Shown here one piece after another: positions 43,242-52,437 of a stretch of DNA of 64,000 nucleotides (position 1 is the first letter of the stretch; every line of letters begins with the position of its first letter). Both the position numbers and the translations under genes were made by a program. The notes beneath the pieces were generated by a model. That model was given only the letters and a program-made list of their open reading frames with translations. It was not told where the DNA came from and did no database searches. The DNA comes from Rhodocyclaceae bacterium (lineage in GTDB: Bacteria; Pseudomonadota; Gammaproteobacteria; Burkholderiales; CAIKXV01): NCBI GenBank assembly GCA_020248265.1, contig JADCHX010000004.1:229473-293472 (forward strand), read 5' to 3'.

Positions 43242-43937
43242 TCAGGTCAGCCTGGCCGTGACCTCGATCTCGAGCCGCTTGCCCTGGCGCGTGCCGACGA
43301 AGGTGTAGTCCACCTGCGGGATCGCGACCGGTACCGCCTCTGCGAAGCGCGTCTTCAGCATCACCAGCGATTCGTCATGGTGCAGCAGGAAGGATGCTTT
43401 CGCGACGTCGCTCCAGCGTGCCCCACCGTCGGCCAGCGTATCCGTGATGCGCTGGATGATCACCGGGAACTGCCCGTCGAAGGTCGGGTTCGTCATGTCG
43501 GTCACACCGGACAGGAACAGGATGCCGCCCCAGCTCATCCGGCGCAGCACGACGGTCGGCGGGTCGTACTCCTTCATCACCTTCGGCCCGTCACCGGGGC
43601 GGGGCACCATCGCCAGCAGGTCGATCGAGATCCTTGCCCGGTCGCCGAGCCGTCCGGTCCAGATATGGCTGGAGCTGACCGAACGGGCCGGGCCGTCCAG
43701 CACGCGTCGGCGGGCGAGGTTGGCGGCTACCCAGGTGTCCATGTCGCGGGTGAACATGCGGGTGCGAACGACCTGCTCCAGCCCGAAGCCGAACGCCGAC
43801 AGTTCCTGCGCGAAGCGGGCGAGCAGGGCGCGAGTCTCGTCCTCGACGCTGCCCTCGCCGGTGCCCTCGCAGGACAGCGACACGAAATCCCGGCCCAGCC
43901 AGGGGAACAGCTTCAGGCGCATCGGTGCGGTCTCCAT
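43242..43937 (-). CDS. Double RidA-domain protein
   Basis: Protein of 231 aa made of two RidA/YjgF-like domains: domain 1 (about 10-115) ends in DRARISIDLLA, with an Arg at the place of the carboxylate-binding residue; domain 2 (about 128-231) ends in KRLEIEVTARLT, in which the motif is shifted. RidA normally forms a trimer of single domains, so a fused pair is uncommon. ATG 43937 and ATG 43922 are both possible. Last gene behind two Bug genes. Confidence 0.72.
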   Translation of the reverse strand: METAPMRLKLFPWLGRDFVSLSCEGTGEGSVEDETRALLARFAQELSAFGFGLEQVVRTRMFTRDMDTWVAANLARRRVLDGPARSVSSSHIWTGRLGDRARISIDLLAMVPRPGDGPKVMKEYDPPTVVLRRMSWGGILFLSGVTDMTNPTFDGQFPVIIQRITDTLADGGARWSDVAKASFLLHHDESLVMLKTRFAEAVPVAIPQVDYTFVGTRQGKRLEIEVTARLT

Positions 43938-43980
43938 GCAGGCCCCCGGCGGCCGGATGGCGGGCGGCGGCGCTGCGATT

Positions 43981-44967
43981 CTATTCCGGCCGGATCCCCG
44001 CCGCTTCGGCGAGCTTCGCCACCATCGCGAGCTGCGCGGTGAGGTAGCGGTCCATCTCAGTCGGGGACATCGCGGGCATCGGTTCGCCGCCCATCGATGC
44101 CCACTGCTGCATCGATTCGGGCAGCGCGACCGCGCGCCGCACGGCGGCATTGACCAGGTCGACCACCGGCCGTGGCGTCCTTGCCGGGGCGACCAGGCCG
44201 AACCAGGGATCCCAGCGGTAGCCGGCGACGCCCGCCTCGGCCAGGGTCGGCACGTCTGGCAGCGCGGCGATCCGGCTGCCCGATGTCACGCCCAGCGCCA
44301 GCGCGCGGCCATCCTTCATGAACGGTGCGACAGTCGAAACTGGTGAAAGCGTGAACTGCACGCGCCCTGCGACCACCTCGGTCATCGCTTCCGGGATGCC
44401 CTTGAACGGGATGTGGCGGGCCTCGATCGCGGACAGATTGACGAACAGTTCGGCGGCGAAGTGCGTGCCGCTGCCGATGCCGCCAGAGGAGAACAGCAGT
44501 TGTCCCGGCTTCGCCTTCGCCAGGGCGACCAGTTCCTTCGCCGAGCGCACGCCCAGCGCCGGGCTCACCGCCAGCACCGAGGGCACCAGCACGGTCATCG
44601 CCACGCCGGCGAAATCCTTCAGCGTGTCGTACGGCACCCGGGCATACAGCGAAGGGGCGATCACGTGCGAAGCCGAGATCGACAGCAGGGTGTGGCCGTC
44701 CGGGTTGGCGCCGGCGACCAGGGCTGCCGCGACCATGCCGCCGGCACCGGGACGGTTGTCGGCGATCACCTGCTGCTTCCATGAATCAGCGAGGCGTTGT
44801 CCGACCACGCGCGCGGAGATGTCGACCACGCCGCCGGGCGAGGAGCCGATGACGATGCGCACCGGGCGGCTCGGCCATGCAGCCGCCGGATCGGCTGCGG
44901 CGGCCAAGGTCGGCAGCCCGGCGGCAAGCAAGCCCGTCGCCGCGAGCGCCGCCGCGCGGGCGTTCAT
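43981..44967 (-). CDS. Bug/TctC-family binding protein (11 of 15)
   Basis: Periplasmic solute-binding protein, 328 aa, ATG 44967 overlapping the stop of Bug 12 by four bases. Signal peptide ends at LAAAADPAAAWPSRP. The ligand loop SSPGGVVD and the DNRPGAGG motif are intact; the usual VPYKG motif reads IPFKG. It differs strongly from its overlapping partner, so this is not a recent duplication. Confidence 0.9.
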   Translation of the reverse strand: MNARAAALAATGLLAAGLPTLAAAADPAAAWPSRPVRIVIGSSPGGVVDISARVVGQRLADSWKQQVIADNRPGAGGMVAAALVAGANPDGHTLLSISASHVIAPSLYARVPYDTLKDFAGVAMTVLVPSVLAVSPALGVRSAKELVALAKAKPGQLLFSSGGIGSGTHFAAELFVNLSAIEARHIPFKGIPEAMTEVVAGRVQFTLSPVSTVAPFMKDGRALALGVTSGSRIAALPDVPTLAEAGVAGYRWDPWFGLVAPARTPRPVVDLVNAAVRRAVALPESMQQWASMGGEPMPAMSPTEMDRYLTAQLAMVAKLAEAAGIRPE

Positions 44968-45953
44968 TCCGGCTGGATTCCCGCGGCCTTGATCACCTTG
45001 CCCAGCCGATCGAAATCGAGGCGCACCCGGTTGTCGAGTTCCTTGGCCGTCGCGACCCAGGGCTCGGCGCCCAGCGTCGCGAACCGCTCGCGCAGGTCGG
45101 GCGAGGCGAGCGACTTGTTGAGCACGTCCGCCAGCCGCTGCACGATCGGTTGCGGCAGGTTGGCCGGGCCGTGCAGCGCAGACCAGAAGATCAGCGTGGC
45201 ATCCGGAAAGCCGGCCTCGGCGATCGTCGGCACGTCCGGGAAGGCCGCCGAGCGGCTCGGGGAAAGCATCGCCAGCGGGCGGATGCTGCCGGACTTCAGG
45301 TGCTGCATCATCGACGGCAGCGTATCGATCACCATCGTGATCGAGCCGCTGATCGCATCCGGATAGGCGACCGCGACGGTCTTGAACGGGATGTGCGTCA
45401 TGTCGACGCCGGCCGACAGGCCGAGGATCTCGCCGGTGAGGTGGCCGATGCTGCCGACGCCGGACGAGCCGTAGATCACCTTGCCCGGGTTGCCCTTCGC
45501 ACGCGCGATCACGTCCTTCACCGTCTTCATCGGCTGGTTCGCACCGACCGCCATCGCGCTGGTCGAGAGGGCCACGCCGCCGATCGAGGTGAACGCGGTG
45601 GACGGATTGAACGGCAGCTTCTTCAGCATGTGCGGCGAGATCGCATGCGCGCCGATGCTGGAGAACAGGATGGTGTAGCCGTCGGGCGTGGAGTTCGCCA
45701 CGAAGTCGGAGCCGATCACGCCGGCGGCACCGGCGCGGTTCTCGACCGCGATCGCCTGCCCGATCAGCTCGGACATCTTGGCGGCGAGCGTGCGGCCGAG
45801 GATGTCGGACACGCCACCTGCGCCGTAGGGGACGATCAGGCGCAATGGCCGGGCGGGATAGGCGCCGGCTGCACTCTGTGCGAATGCAGGGGCCGCCATC
45901 GCGGCAGCGAGGAGGAATGCGACGGCTTCGGCGGAACGCTTGCGGGCAGTCAT
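44964..45953 (-). CDS. Bug/TctC-family binding protein (12 of 15)
   Basis: Periplasmic solute-binding protein, 329 aa from ATG 45953 with GAGGAG eight bases upstream. The signal peptide TARKRSAEAVAFLLAA ends near AFAQSAAG. Ligand loop YGAGGVSD; VENRAGAAG and TPDGYTIL follow. First gene of the operon Bug/Bug/double RidA and divergent from the Bug 13 operon over 273 bases. Confidence 0.9.
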   Translation of the reverse strand: MTARKRSAEAVAFLLAAAMAAPAFAQSAAGAYPARPLRLIVPYGAGGVSDILGRTLAAKMSELIGQAIAVENRAGAAGVIGSDFVANSTPDGYTILFSSIGAHAISPHMLKKLPFNPSTAFTSIGGVALSTSAMAVGANQPMKTVKDVIARAKGNPGKVIYGSSGVGSIGHLTGEILGLSAGVDMTHIPFKTVAVAYPDAISGSITMVIDTLPSMMQHLKSGSIRPLAMLSPSRSAAFPDVPTIAEAGFPDATLIFWSALHGPANLPQPIVQRLADVLNKSLASPDLRERFATLGAEPWVATAKELDNRVRLDFDRLGKVIKAAGIQPE

Positions 45954-46127
45954 GGCGGTGCTCCTCTCTATGGTCGCTGCGAGCAAAAAAGCAACATGCG
46001 TACCACGGGGTCCATGCCGGCGCCGACCGTGCAGGCCGGGGCCGTGACCCTGCCCGCCATGGTACGCCGGTGCATCACGCTGGTGCACCCCCGCCGCCGG
46101 CGTGCCCGTGCCAGTGCATCCGTCAAT

Positions 46128-46139
46128 CTGTGATCACAG
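46128..46139. promoter_or_regulatory. Palindromic operator CTGTGATCACAG
   Basis: Perfect 12-base palindrome in the 273-base divergent region between the Bug 12 and Bug 13 operons. It contains TGTGATCACA, as at 28627-28636. It could control either operon; it lies 88 bases before the Bug 13 start. Confidence 0.45.
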
Positions 46140-46226
46140 TCCCGGTGGCAACAGTTGCCAAGCCGACGTGCATCGCGGTACCTTGGACGCTGCACGCGCT
46201 CGCGTGCAGCACCCGGGAGAGCCTCG

Positions 46227-47252
46227 ATGCATGCGACCGTCCAGTACACGCGCTGCAACCCTGCACGGCCCGGCTGCCTTGCGCGCGCCTTCGGTGTTGC
46301 CGTCTCCGCGCTGCTGCCTGCACTGGCGGCGGTGCCTGCGCTGGCACAGCCATCCGGGCCGCAGCTGCCGAAGCAGGTTCAGCTGGTGGTGCCGTTCGCA
46401 CCCGGCGGCAGCACCGACCTGTTCGGCCGCGTCCTCGCGCAGCGGCTGGCGCTGCGCACCGGCGGCACCGTGCTGGTCGAGAACCGGCCGGGCGCCGGCG
46501 GCATGGTCGGCGCGGAGTACGTGAGCCGGGCGGCACCTGATGGTTCGGTGCTGATGTTCACCGCATCCGACCTGTCGACCGGTGCAGCCACCCGCAAGAC
46601 CCTGCCGTTCGATGCCGAGAAGGGGCTGGCCGCGGTCGGCATGGTGGCCACCGGTCCGATGCTGCTGGTGGTCGGTGGCGATTCGTCCTACCGCAGCGTC
46701 GAGCAGCTGCTCGATGCGGCCCGGCAGGCAAAGGGATCGCTCAACTACGGTTCGGCGGGCATCGCATCGCTGCACCACCTGTCGGGCGAACTGCTGACTG
46801 CGCTGTCGAAGGTCGAGATGGCGCACGTTCCCTACAAGGGCAGCGCACCGGCAGTGCAGGACCTGATCGCGGGACGCATCCAGGCGATGGTGGCCAGCAT
46901 CCCGGCGACGATCGGCCACATCAAGGGCGGCCGCCTTCGTGCGCTGGCGGTGACCACGCCAGACCGCTCGCGCTTCCTGCCGGAACTGCCGACCCTCGCG
47001 GCGACCCTGCCCGGCTACCAGGTCGACATCTGGTGGGGCGTGTTCGCGCCGGGCACGGCGCCGCAGGCGCTGCTCGACCGGCTGAACGGCGAGCTGCGCG
47101 CAGTAGTCGGCTCGCCCGAGATGCGCGAGACCTTCGATCGCGAAGGCGCAGAGCCTGCCGCGATGAATGCCGCGGAGTCGAACGCGTTCTATCGTGCGGA
47201 CATCGCGAAGTGGCGCGGCATCGCCCGCCAGCGTTCGATCGTGGTCGAGTGA
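46227..47252 (+). CDS. Bug/TctC-family binding protein (13 of 15)
   Basis: Periplasmic solute-binding protein, 341 aa from ATG 46227 with GGGAGAG upstream; the open frame further left is arginine-rich and rejected. Signal peptide ends at ALAQPSGPQ. Ligand loop FAPGGSTD. It leads the operon with a TauD-like dioxygenase and a GMC oxidoreductase, whose start codons are closely coupled behind it. Confidence 0.9.
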   Translation: MHATVQYTRCNPARPGCLARAFGVAVSALLPALAAVPALAQPSGPQLPKQVQLVVPFAPGGSTDLFGRVLAQRLALRTGGTVLVENRPGAGGMVGAEYVSRAAPDGSVLMFTASDLSTGAATRKTLPFDAEKGLAAVGMVATGPMLLVVGGDSSYRSVEQLLDAARQAKGSLNYGSAGIASLHHLSGELLTALSKVEMAHVPYKGSAPAVQDLIAGRIQAMVASIPATIGHIKGGRLRALAVTTPDRSRFLPELPTLAATLPGYQVDIWWGVFAPGTAPQALLDRLNGELRAVVGSPEMRETFDREGAEPAAMNAAESNAFYRADIAKWRGIARQRSIVVE

Positions 47253-47262
47253 GGAGGCACTG

Positions 47263-48150
47263 ATGGCTGGCATCCCTGAAATGACGAAGGTCGCGTTGCC
47301 GGCAGGCGTGGCCGTGCGTGCGCTGTCGCCGGCGCTGGGCGCGGAAGTGCGCGGCCTCGACCTGTCGGTGCCGCTCGACCGCGAGGCGGTCGGCCTGGTC
47401 CGCGGACTGCTGTACGAGCACTGCGTGCTGCTGGTGCCCGGGCAATCGCTCGATGAAGCGCAGCAGGTGCGGTTCGGCGAATGCTTCGGCGCGCTCGGGC
47501 GCACGCTGGGTACGTTCGACATCCTGCGCAACGTGCATCCGGCCATCATGTACGTGACCAACGAGAAGGCCGACGGCAAGTACATCGGTGCACTGCCCGA
47601 TGGCGAGATGTTCTTCCATTCCGACAAGTGCTACGTCGAGCATCCGTGCGTCGCCACCATGCTCTACGCGATGCAGGTGCCGTCCTCGGGCGGCGACACG
47701 CTGTTTGCCAACCAGTACAAGGCCTGGGACGCGTTGCCGGAGACGATGCAGCAGCGCCTCGAGGGCCTGTCCGCGGTGAACACCTACGAGCCCGGCGGCA
47801 TCGATACCTACGCCACGCCGATCAGCAAGGCAACGCCGTCGCCGACGGCGTATACCTGGGCCCATCCGGTGGTGCGCACCCATCCCGGCACCGGTCGCAA
47901 GGCGTTGTACGTGAACCGCCTGATGACCGAATACATCGTCGGCATGCCGCGCGCCGAGAGCGACGCGCTGCTCGAAAGCCTGTTCGACCACCAGGAACAG
48001 CAGGCGTTCATCTACGCCCACAAGTGGACGCCGGGCGACGTGCTGATCTGGGACAACCGCTGCGTGCTGCATGCACGCAGCAACTTCGATGCGGGCGAGG
48101 CGCGCAAGCTTCGCCGCGTGACGGTGGATACGGAAGACCTGCTCCAGTGA
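47263..48150 (+). CDS. TauD/TfdA-type Fe(II)/2-oxoglutarate dioxygenase
   Basis: Dioxygenase of 295 aa with the facial triad His119-S-Asp121 (FFHSDK) and His270 (CVLHARSNFD), and the 2-oxoglutarate Arg in RKLRRVTV. The start at 47263 lies behind GAGGAGG of the preceding stop region. Family members hydroxylate sulfonates, phenoxyacids and other small acids; the Bug partner suggests a carboxylate substrate. The GTG of the next gene overlaps the stop. Confidence 0.92.
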   Translation: MAGIPEMTKVALPAGVAVRALSPALGAEVRGLDLSVPLDREAVGLVRGLLYEHCVLLVPGQSLDEAQQVRFGECFGALGRTLGTFDILRNVHPAIMYVTNEKADGKYIGALPDGEMFFHSDKCYVEHPCVATMLYAMQVPSSGGDTLFANQYKAWDALPETMQQRLEGLSAVNTYEPGGIDTYATPISKATPSPTAYTWAHPVVRTHPGTGRKALYVNRLMTEYIVGMPRAESDALLESLFDHQEQQAFIYAHKWTPGDVLIWDNRCVLHARSNFDAGEARKLRRVTVDTEDLLQ

Positions 48151-49790
48151 ATACCTACGACTACATCATCGCCGGCGCCGGTACCGCCGGATGCACGCTC
48201 GCCGCACGGCTGAGCGAAGACCCGGCCGTGCGCGTGCTGCTGCTCGAGGCCGGCGGCGCAGACGACCGGCATCCGCTGGTGCGCATCCCGCTCGGCGTCG
48301 GGAAGCTGTACGAGCACGAGATGTTCGACTGGGGACTGTCGAGCGAGCCCGAGCCGAACCTGCACGGTCGCACGCTCGAGGCGATGCGCGGCAAGCTGCT
48401 CGGGGGCTCGTCCAGCATCAACATGATGACCCACACCCGGGGGGCGCGCGGCGACTACGACCGCTGGGCGCGCAACGGTGCCACCGGCTGGTCCTACGAC
48501 GAGGTACTGCCGTACTTCCGCCGGCTCGAGGACTGGGAGGGCGGCGACAGCCAGTATCGTGCGGCGGGCGGCCCGGTGCAGGTGCGGCGCGGCCGCTTCC
48601 GCGATCCGCTGAACGAGGCCTGGAAGGCGGCCGGCAAGCTGCACGGCTTCGAGACCAACACCGACTACAACGGCGAGACCAACGAGGGTTTCGGGCTCGG
48701 CCAGTATTTCATCCACGAGGGCCAGCGGGTATCGGCCGCGCGCGCCTACCTGCGCCCGGCGATGCAGCGGCCCAACCTCACGGTGGCCACGCATGCGCAT
48801 GCGGTGCGGGTGCTGTTCGAAGGCACGCGCGCGACCGGCATCGAGTACGTGCAGGACGGCGCGACCGTGCGTGCGCTGGCCGATGCAGAGGTGATCCTCT
48901 CTGCAGGCAGCTTCAACACGCCGCAGGTGCTGATGCTGTCCGGCATAGGCCCTGCGGACGAACTGAAGGCCCATGGCATCCGGATGCGCGCCGACCTGCC
49001 GGTGGGCACCAACCTGCAGGACCATCTGGCGGTGATGATCCGCTGGGAGCGCACCGGCCACGGGCCGTTCCGCGCGCAGATGCGCTTCGACCGGATGGCG
49101 GTCGACATGCTGCGTGCCTGGGCCTTCGGTACCGGACCGGCAACGATGCTGCCGAGCGACCTGTTCGCGTTCGTGCGCACCCGCGGCGGCATCGACGTGC
49201 CGAACATCGAGTTCATGTTCCGCTGCGCGGTGATCGATCCCTACCTGTGGTTCCCCGGCATCCGTCCCGGCTACACCGACGGCTACGGCATCCGGCCGAC
49301 GCTTCTGCATCCGCGCAGCCGGGGCAGCGTCCGGCTGCGCTCGCCCGATCCGCGCGACAAGGTGCGCATCTCGTTCAACGCCTTCGACGACCCGCAAGAC
49401 CTGGCGGAACTCTACGAAGGCTACGAGTGCGCACGCGAGGTCGGCTATTCCGCGCCGATGGCCGGTTTCCGCGGCCGGCAGCTCGCGCCCGATCCGAAGC
49501 TCGACTCGCGCGCGGCGATCGAGGAGTGGATCCGCCGCACGGTGATCACCGCGCACCACCCGGCCGGTACCTGCGCGATGGGCAGCGACGCGCGCAGCGT
49601 GGTCGACACCGAGCTGCGGGTTCGTGGCGTCGAGCGGCTGCGGGTGGTCGATGCGTCGGTCATCCCTGACATGCCATCGGCGCACATCAATGCGGTGGTG
49701 TTCATGATCGCGGAGAAGGCGTCGGACCTGATCCGCTCGACCAAGGCAGCACCGGCCACGGTCGAGGGCGAGGCGCTGGCGACAGCCTGA
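48147..49790 (+). CDS. GMC-family FAD oxidoreductase (choline dehydrogenase-like)
   Basis: FAD-dependent alcohol oxidase or dehydrogenase of 547 aa. GTG 48147 (GTGA overlap) gives MNTYDYIIAGAGTAG with the ADP-binding GxGxxG at 10-15. The GMC signature GKLLGGSSSIN is near residue 90, the catalytic His in AHHPAGTCAMG near 470 and the final Asn in AHINAVVFMIAEKA. It probably oxidises the alcohol produced by the TauD-like enzyme to an aldehyde. Confidence 0.93.
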   Translation: MNTYDYIIAGAGTAGCTLAARLSEDPAVRVLLLEAGGADDRHPLVRIPLGVGKLYEHEMFDWGLSSEPEPNLHGRTLEAMRGKLLGGSSSINMMTHTRGARGDYDRWARNGATGWSYDEVLPYFRRLEDWEGGDSQYRAAGGPVQVRRGRFRDPLNEAWKAAGKLHGFETNTDYNGETNEGFGLGQYFIHEGQRVSAARAYLRPAMQRPNLTVATHAHAVRVLFEGTRATGIEYVQDGATVRALADAEVILSAGSFNTPQVLMLSGIGPADELKAHGIRMRADLPVGTNLQDHLAVMIRWERTGHGPFRAQMRFDRMAVDMLRAWAFGTGPATMLPSDLFAFVRTRGGIDVPNIEFMFRCAVIDPYLWFPGIRPGYTDGYGIRPTLLHPRSRGSVRLRSPDPRDKVRISFNAFDDPQDLAELYEGYECAREVGYSAPMAGFRGRQLAPDPKLDSRAAIEEWIRRTVITAHHPAGTCAMGSDARSVVDTELRVRGVERLRVVDASVIPDMPSAHINAVVFMIAEKASDLIRSTKAAPATVEGEALATA

Positions 49791-49812
49791 GCGCGGCCTG
49801 GGTGGGCGGCAT

Positions 49813-49856
49813 CCTGCATGGACCGGGCTTCATGCAGGAGCATGGCCGGGGCCATG
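49813..49856. terminator. Pair of hairpins between the GMC and PIN genes
   Basis: CCTGCATG (49813-49820) pairs with CATGCAGG (49831-49838), and CATGGCC (49841-49847) with GGCCATG (49850-49856). They lie in the 102-base gap between two convergent genes and could stop transcription from either side. Confidence 0.45.
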
Positions 49857-49892
49857 GATGCCCGGCCCGGGCCTCCGTCGTACGGGATCCGG

Positions 49893-50333
49893 CTATGCCA
49901 CCCGCGCGGACGCGAGGTCGAATGCCTCCGGCAGCAGCACCCGCCGGCGCATCCTGCCCTTGCGCAGCAGCAGCTGGTCGCGCGTGAGCAGACGCGCGGC
50001 GGGGCAGGCCGCGAGCAGTTCCCAGAGCAGCTGGTCGCCCGGGTCCGGTGCCGGCGGCGCGGGCACTGGTTGCACGGCGATGCCGCGCGCTGCCAGCCGC
50101 TCCACCAGCGCCAGCACGTCGGCCGGCTGCAGCTGCAGGCGGGCGAGCAGGGCCGGACGCAGCAGCACCGCCCGGTACTCGGACAGCAGCGCATCGGACA
50201 CGAGGAACGCGATCGACCCGTCCAGCATGCCCTCGACGATCGGCGCGAGCGTGCCCGGGCCGTTCGCGGTCGGCAGGCCGCCGATCAGCACGTTGGTGTC
50301 GACGACCACGGGTCCTTGCGCCGGATCCTGCAT
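49893..50333 (-). CDS. PIN-domain protein without visible antitoxin
   Basis: PIN-fold nuclease-like protein, 146 aa. Acidic metal ligands are visible: Asp12 (VVVDTNVLIGG), Glu52 (LSEYR) and Asp97/Asp100 (PDPGDQ), with Asp119 further on, so activity is likely. It resembles the PIN branch of toxin-antitoxin systems, but no small antitoxin gene lies on either side: the GMC gene converges on it and a Bug gene precedes it by 36 bases. It may be co-transcribed with the Bug 14 operon. Confidence 0.8.
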   Translation of the reverse strand: MQDPAQGPVVVDTNVLIGGLPTANGPGTLAPIVEGMLDGSIAFLVSDALLSEYRAVLLRPALLARLQLQPADVLALVERLAARGIAVQPVPAPPAPDPGDQLLWELLAACPAARLLTRDQLLLRKGRMRRRVLLPEAFDLASARVA

Positions 50334-50369
50334 GCCGCTCCGCGGGTGGGCCTGGTGCCCGGAGGCGGG

Positions 50370-51395
50370 CTACTCGGCCTTTGCGCCGGACGCCTTCACC
50401 ACGGGCGCCCACCGCTCGGCTTCCCGGGTCACGAAGGCGAACATCTGCTGCGGCGTCAGTTCGCCGAGCGACTCCAGGCCGATCTGCGCATGGGCTGCAC
50501 GCACCGCGGGCTCGCGCATGATGGAATACGTGGCATCGCCCAGCCGCTTGACCATGTCGGGCGGCATCCCTGCCGGGCCGGCCAGCATGAACCAGTTGGT
50601 GACCGTCACTCCGGGATAGCCGAGCTCGGTCATGGTCGGGATCTGCGGTGCCGCCGCGGCCCGCTGCGCCGAGGTCACGGCCAGCGCACGGAACGGTCCC
50701 TTCGGCTCGAGCTGGGCGATGTGTGCGCCCAGCGTGTTGATCAGCATCGTGATCTCCTGGCCGAGCAGGCTGCGCTGCGCATCGCCGGCGCCCTTGAAGC
50801 CGACATGCGAGATGTCGACCTTCGTCTCCATGCCGACCAGCACGCCCGCCAGGTGGCCGACCGAACCGATGCCGCTGGTGCCGTAGGTGAGCGCGCCCGG
50901 CTTGGCGCGGGCGGCATCCATCATCTCCTTCAGCGACCGGATCGGCGTCTGGTTGTGCACGGCGATCAGGATCGGGAACCCGCCCCAGGCGGCGATCCAG
51001 CTGAAGCTCTTCGCCACATGGTAGGGCAGGTCCGGGAACAGGCTCTGCGCCACCGCGTTCGGTCCGGTGGTGGTACCGAGCAGCGTGTAGCCGTCCGGCC
51101 GTTCCTTCGCCACCACTGCGGCGCCGATCGACCCGCCCGCCCCGGGGCGGTACTCGATCACCACCGGCTGGCCGAGCGCCTTCTCGTAATGCGGCTGCAT
51201 CGGCCGCACGATCAGGTCGATCGCGCCGCCGGCCACGAACGGGCTGATCAGGCGGATCGGTTTCGCCGGCCAGGCCTGTGCCGATGCGGGCGTTGCGCAG
51301 GCGAGCAGCGCGGGCAGCAGCAGCGCCGCCGCAGCGGTGGCCACAGCGGTGCCGGCAGCCTGGCGGACGTTCGGACGGTGGGTGTTCCGGTTCAT
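50370..51395 (-). CDS. Bug/TctC-family binding protein (14 of 15)
   Basis: Periplasmic solute-binding protein, 341 aa, ATG 51395 with AGGAGG four bases away. Signal peptide ends at PASAQAWPAKP. Ligand loop FVAGGAID and the first motif reads EYRPGAGG rather than DNRPGAGG. Third gene of the operon M20/deacetylase/Bug. Confidence 0.91.
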   Translation of the reverse strand: MNRNTHRPNVRQAAGTAVATAAAALLLPALLACATPASAQAWPAKPIRLISPFVAGGAIDLIVRPMQPHYEKALGQPVVIEYRPGAGGSIGAAVVAKERPDGYTLLGTTTGPNAVAQSLFPDLPYHVAKSFSWIAAWGGFPILIAVHNQTPIRSLKEMMDAARAKPGALTYGTSGIGSVGHLAGVLVGMETKVDISHVGFKGAGDAQRSLLGQEITMLINTLGAHIAQLEPKGPFRALAVTSAQRAAAAPQIPTMTELGYPGVTVTNWFMLAGPAGMPPDMVKRLGDATYSIMREPAVRAAHAQIGLESLGELTPQQMFAFVTREAERWAPVVKASGAKAE

Positions 51396-51492
51396 GTTGC
51401 CTCCTGTGGGCATTCGTCTGCGCACCGGTTCGCCGGGCGCCTTGCCGATCAAAGCAACCTGCATGCCACTGCGCAAGGCGCCTGCCGCGGGT

Positions 51493-52437
51493 TCAGCCCG
51501 GCGGCGTCGCCAGCGGATGCACGTCGCGCCAGTGCGCAGCGATCTGCCCGCGCGTGGCGAGCCAGACATCGCCACGCAGCGCCGCCAGGTGGTCGAGCAC
51601 CCGCGACAGCGCCGCGATCCGCGCCGGCCGCCCGGCGATGCGCAGGTGGTAGCTGATCGTGAGCATCTTCGGTGCGCCGCGGCTGCCCTCGTCGACCAGC
51701 GCGTCGATCGCGCCGGTCACGTACTCGACGAACTCGCCCACCGTCACGAAGCCGTTCGGATGCGTGTACTTCATGTCGTTGGTGTCGTAGCAGTAGGGCA
51801 CGGCGAGGATGCGCCGGCCGGTCGCGCTCTCGGCCCAGTAGGGCAGGTCGTCGTCCAGTGCGTTGCTGTCGTAGCCGAAGCCCAGGTCGATCAGCAGGTC
51901 GCGCGTCCAGGCGCTCTGCGAGCCGCGGCAGAAGAAGCCGGTCGGCCGCTGGCCGGTGGCTGATTCGATGGTGTCGACGGTGCGCACGATCGACGCGCGC
52001 TCGGTGTCCGGATCGGTGAAGTCCGAATGCGGGCGCCAGCGCCAGCCGTGCACGGCCGGCTCATGGCCGGCGGCCACGACGGCCCGCGCGATCTCCGGCA
52101 CCCGTTCGACCGCGTGGCCGCACATCCACCAGGTGGACGGGACCGCATGCCGCCCGAGTGCATCGAGGATGCGCCAGACGCCGGAACGCATGCCGTAGGC
52201 GAACAGCTGCTCCTGCCCGATGTCTCGCACCCCGGGCTTGATGACGGTAGTGACTTCGCCGATCGCCTCGCCCGCCGCATCGCCGGCTTCGAGCGAGTTC
52301 TCCGCGCCTTCCTCGAAGTTCACGCAGACGGAGACGGCCAGCTTCGCGCCGCCGGGCCAGGCGGCGAATGGTGGCCGGCCGCCATAGCCGACCAGGTCGC
52401 GGGCACCCGGCTGGCGGGCGGTTGCGGGCAGTGTCAT
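51493..52437 (-). CDS. PuuE-like polysaccharide-deacetylase-fold hydrolase
   Basis: NodB-fold protein of 314 aa without signal peptide, in the allantoinase-like PuuE branch. Blocks typical of that branch are CVNFEEGAENSLE, YGMRSGVWRILDALGRH and WWMCGHAVERVPE. Start overlaps the upstream stop by four bases (ATGA) of the M20 amidohydrolase gene, a pair that suits ring opening followed by carbamoyl removal. It is distinct from the homologue at 18342. Confidence 0.85.
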   Translation of the reverse strand: MTLPATARQPGARDLVGYGGRPPFAAWPGGAKLAVSVCVNFEEGAENSLEAGDAAGEAIGEVTTVIKPGVRDIGQEQLFAYGMRSGVWRILDALGRHAVPSTWWMCGHAVERVPEIARAVVAAGHEPAVHGWRWRPHSDFTDPDTERASIVRTVDTIESATGQRPTGFFCRGSQSAWTRDLLIDLGFGYDSNALDDDLPYWAESATGRRILAVPYCYDTNDMKYTHPNGFVTVGEFVEYVTGAIDALVDEGSRGAPKMLTISYHLRIAGRPARIAALSRVLDHLAALRGDVWLATRGQIAAHWRDVHPLATPPG

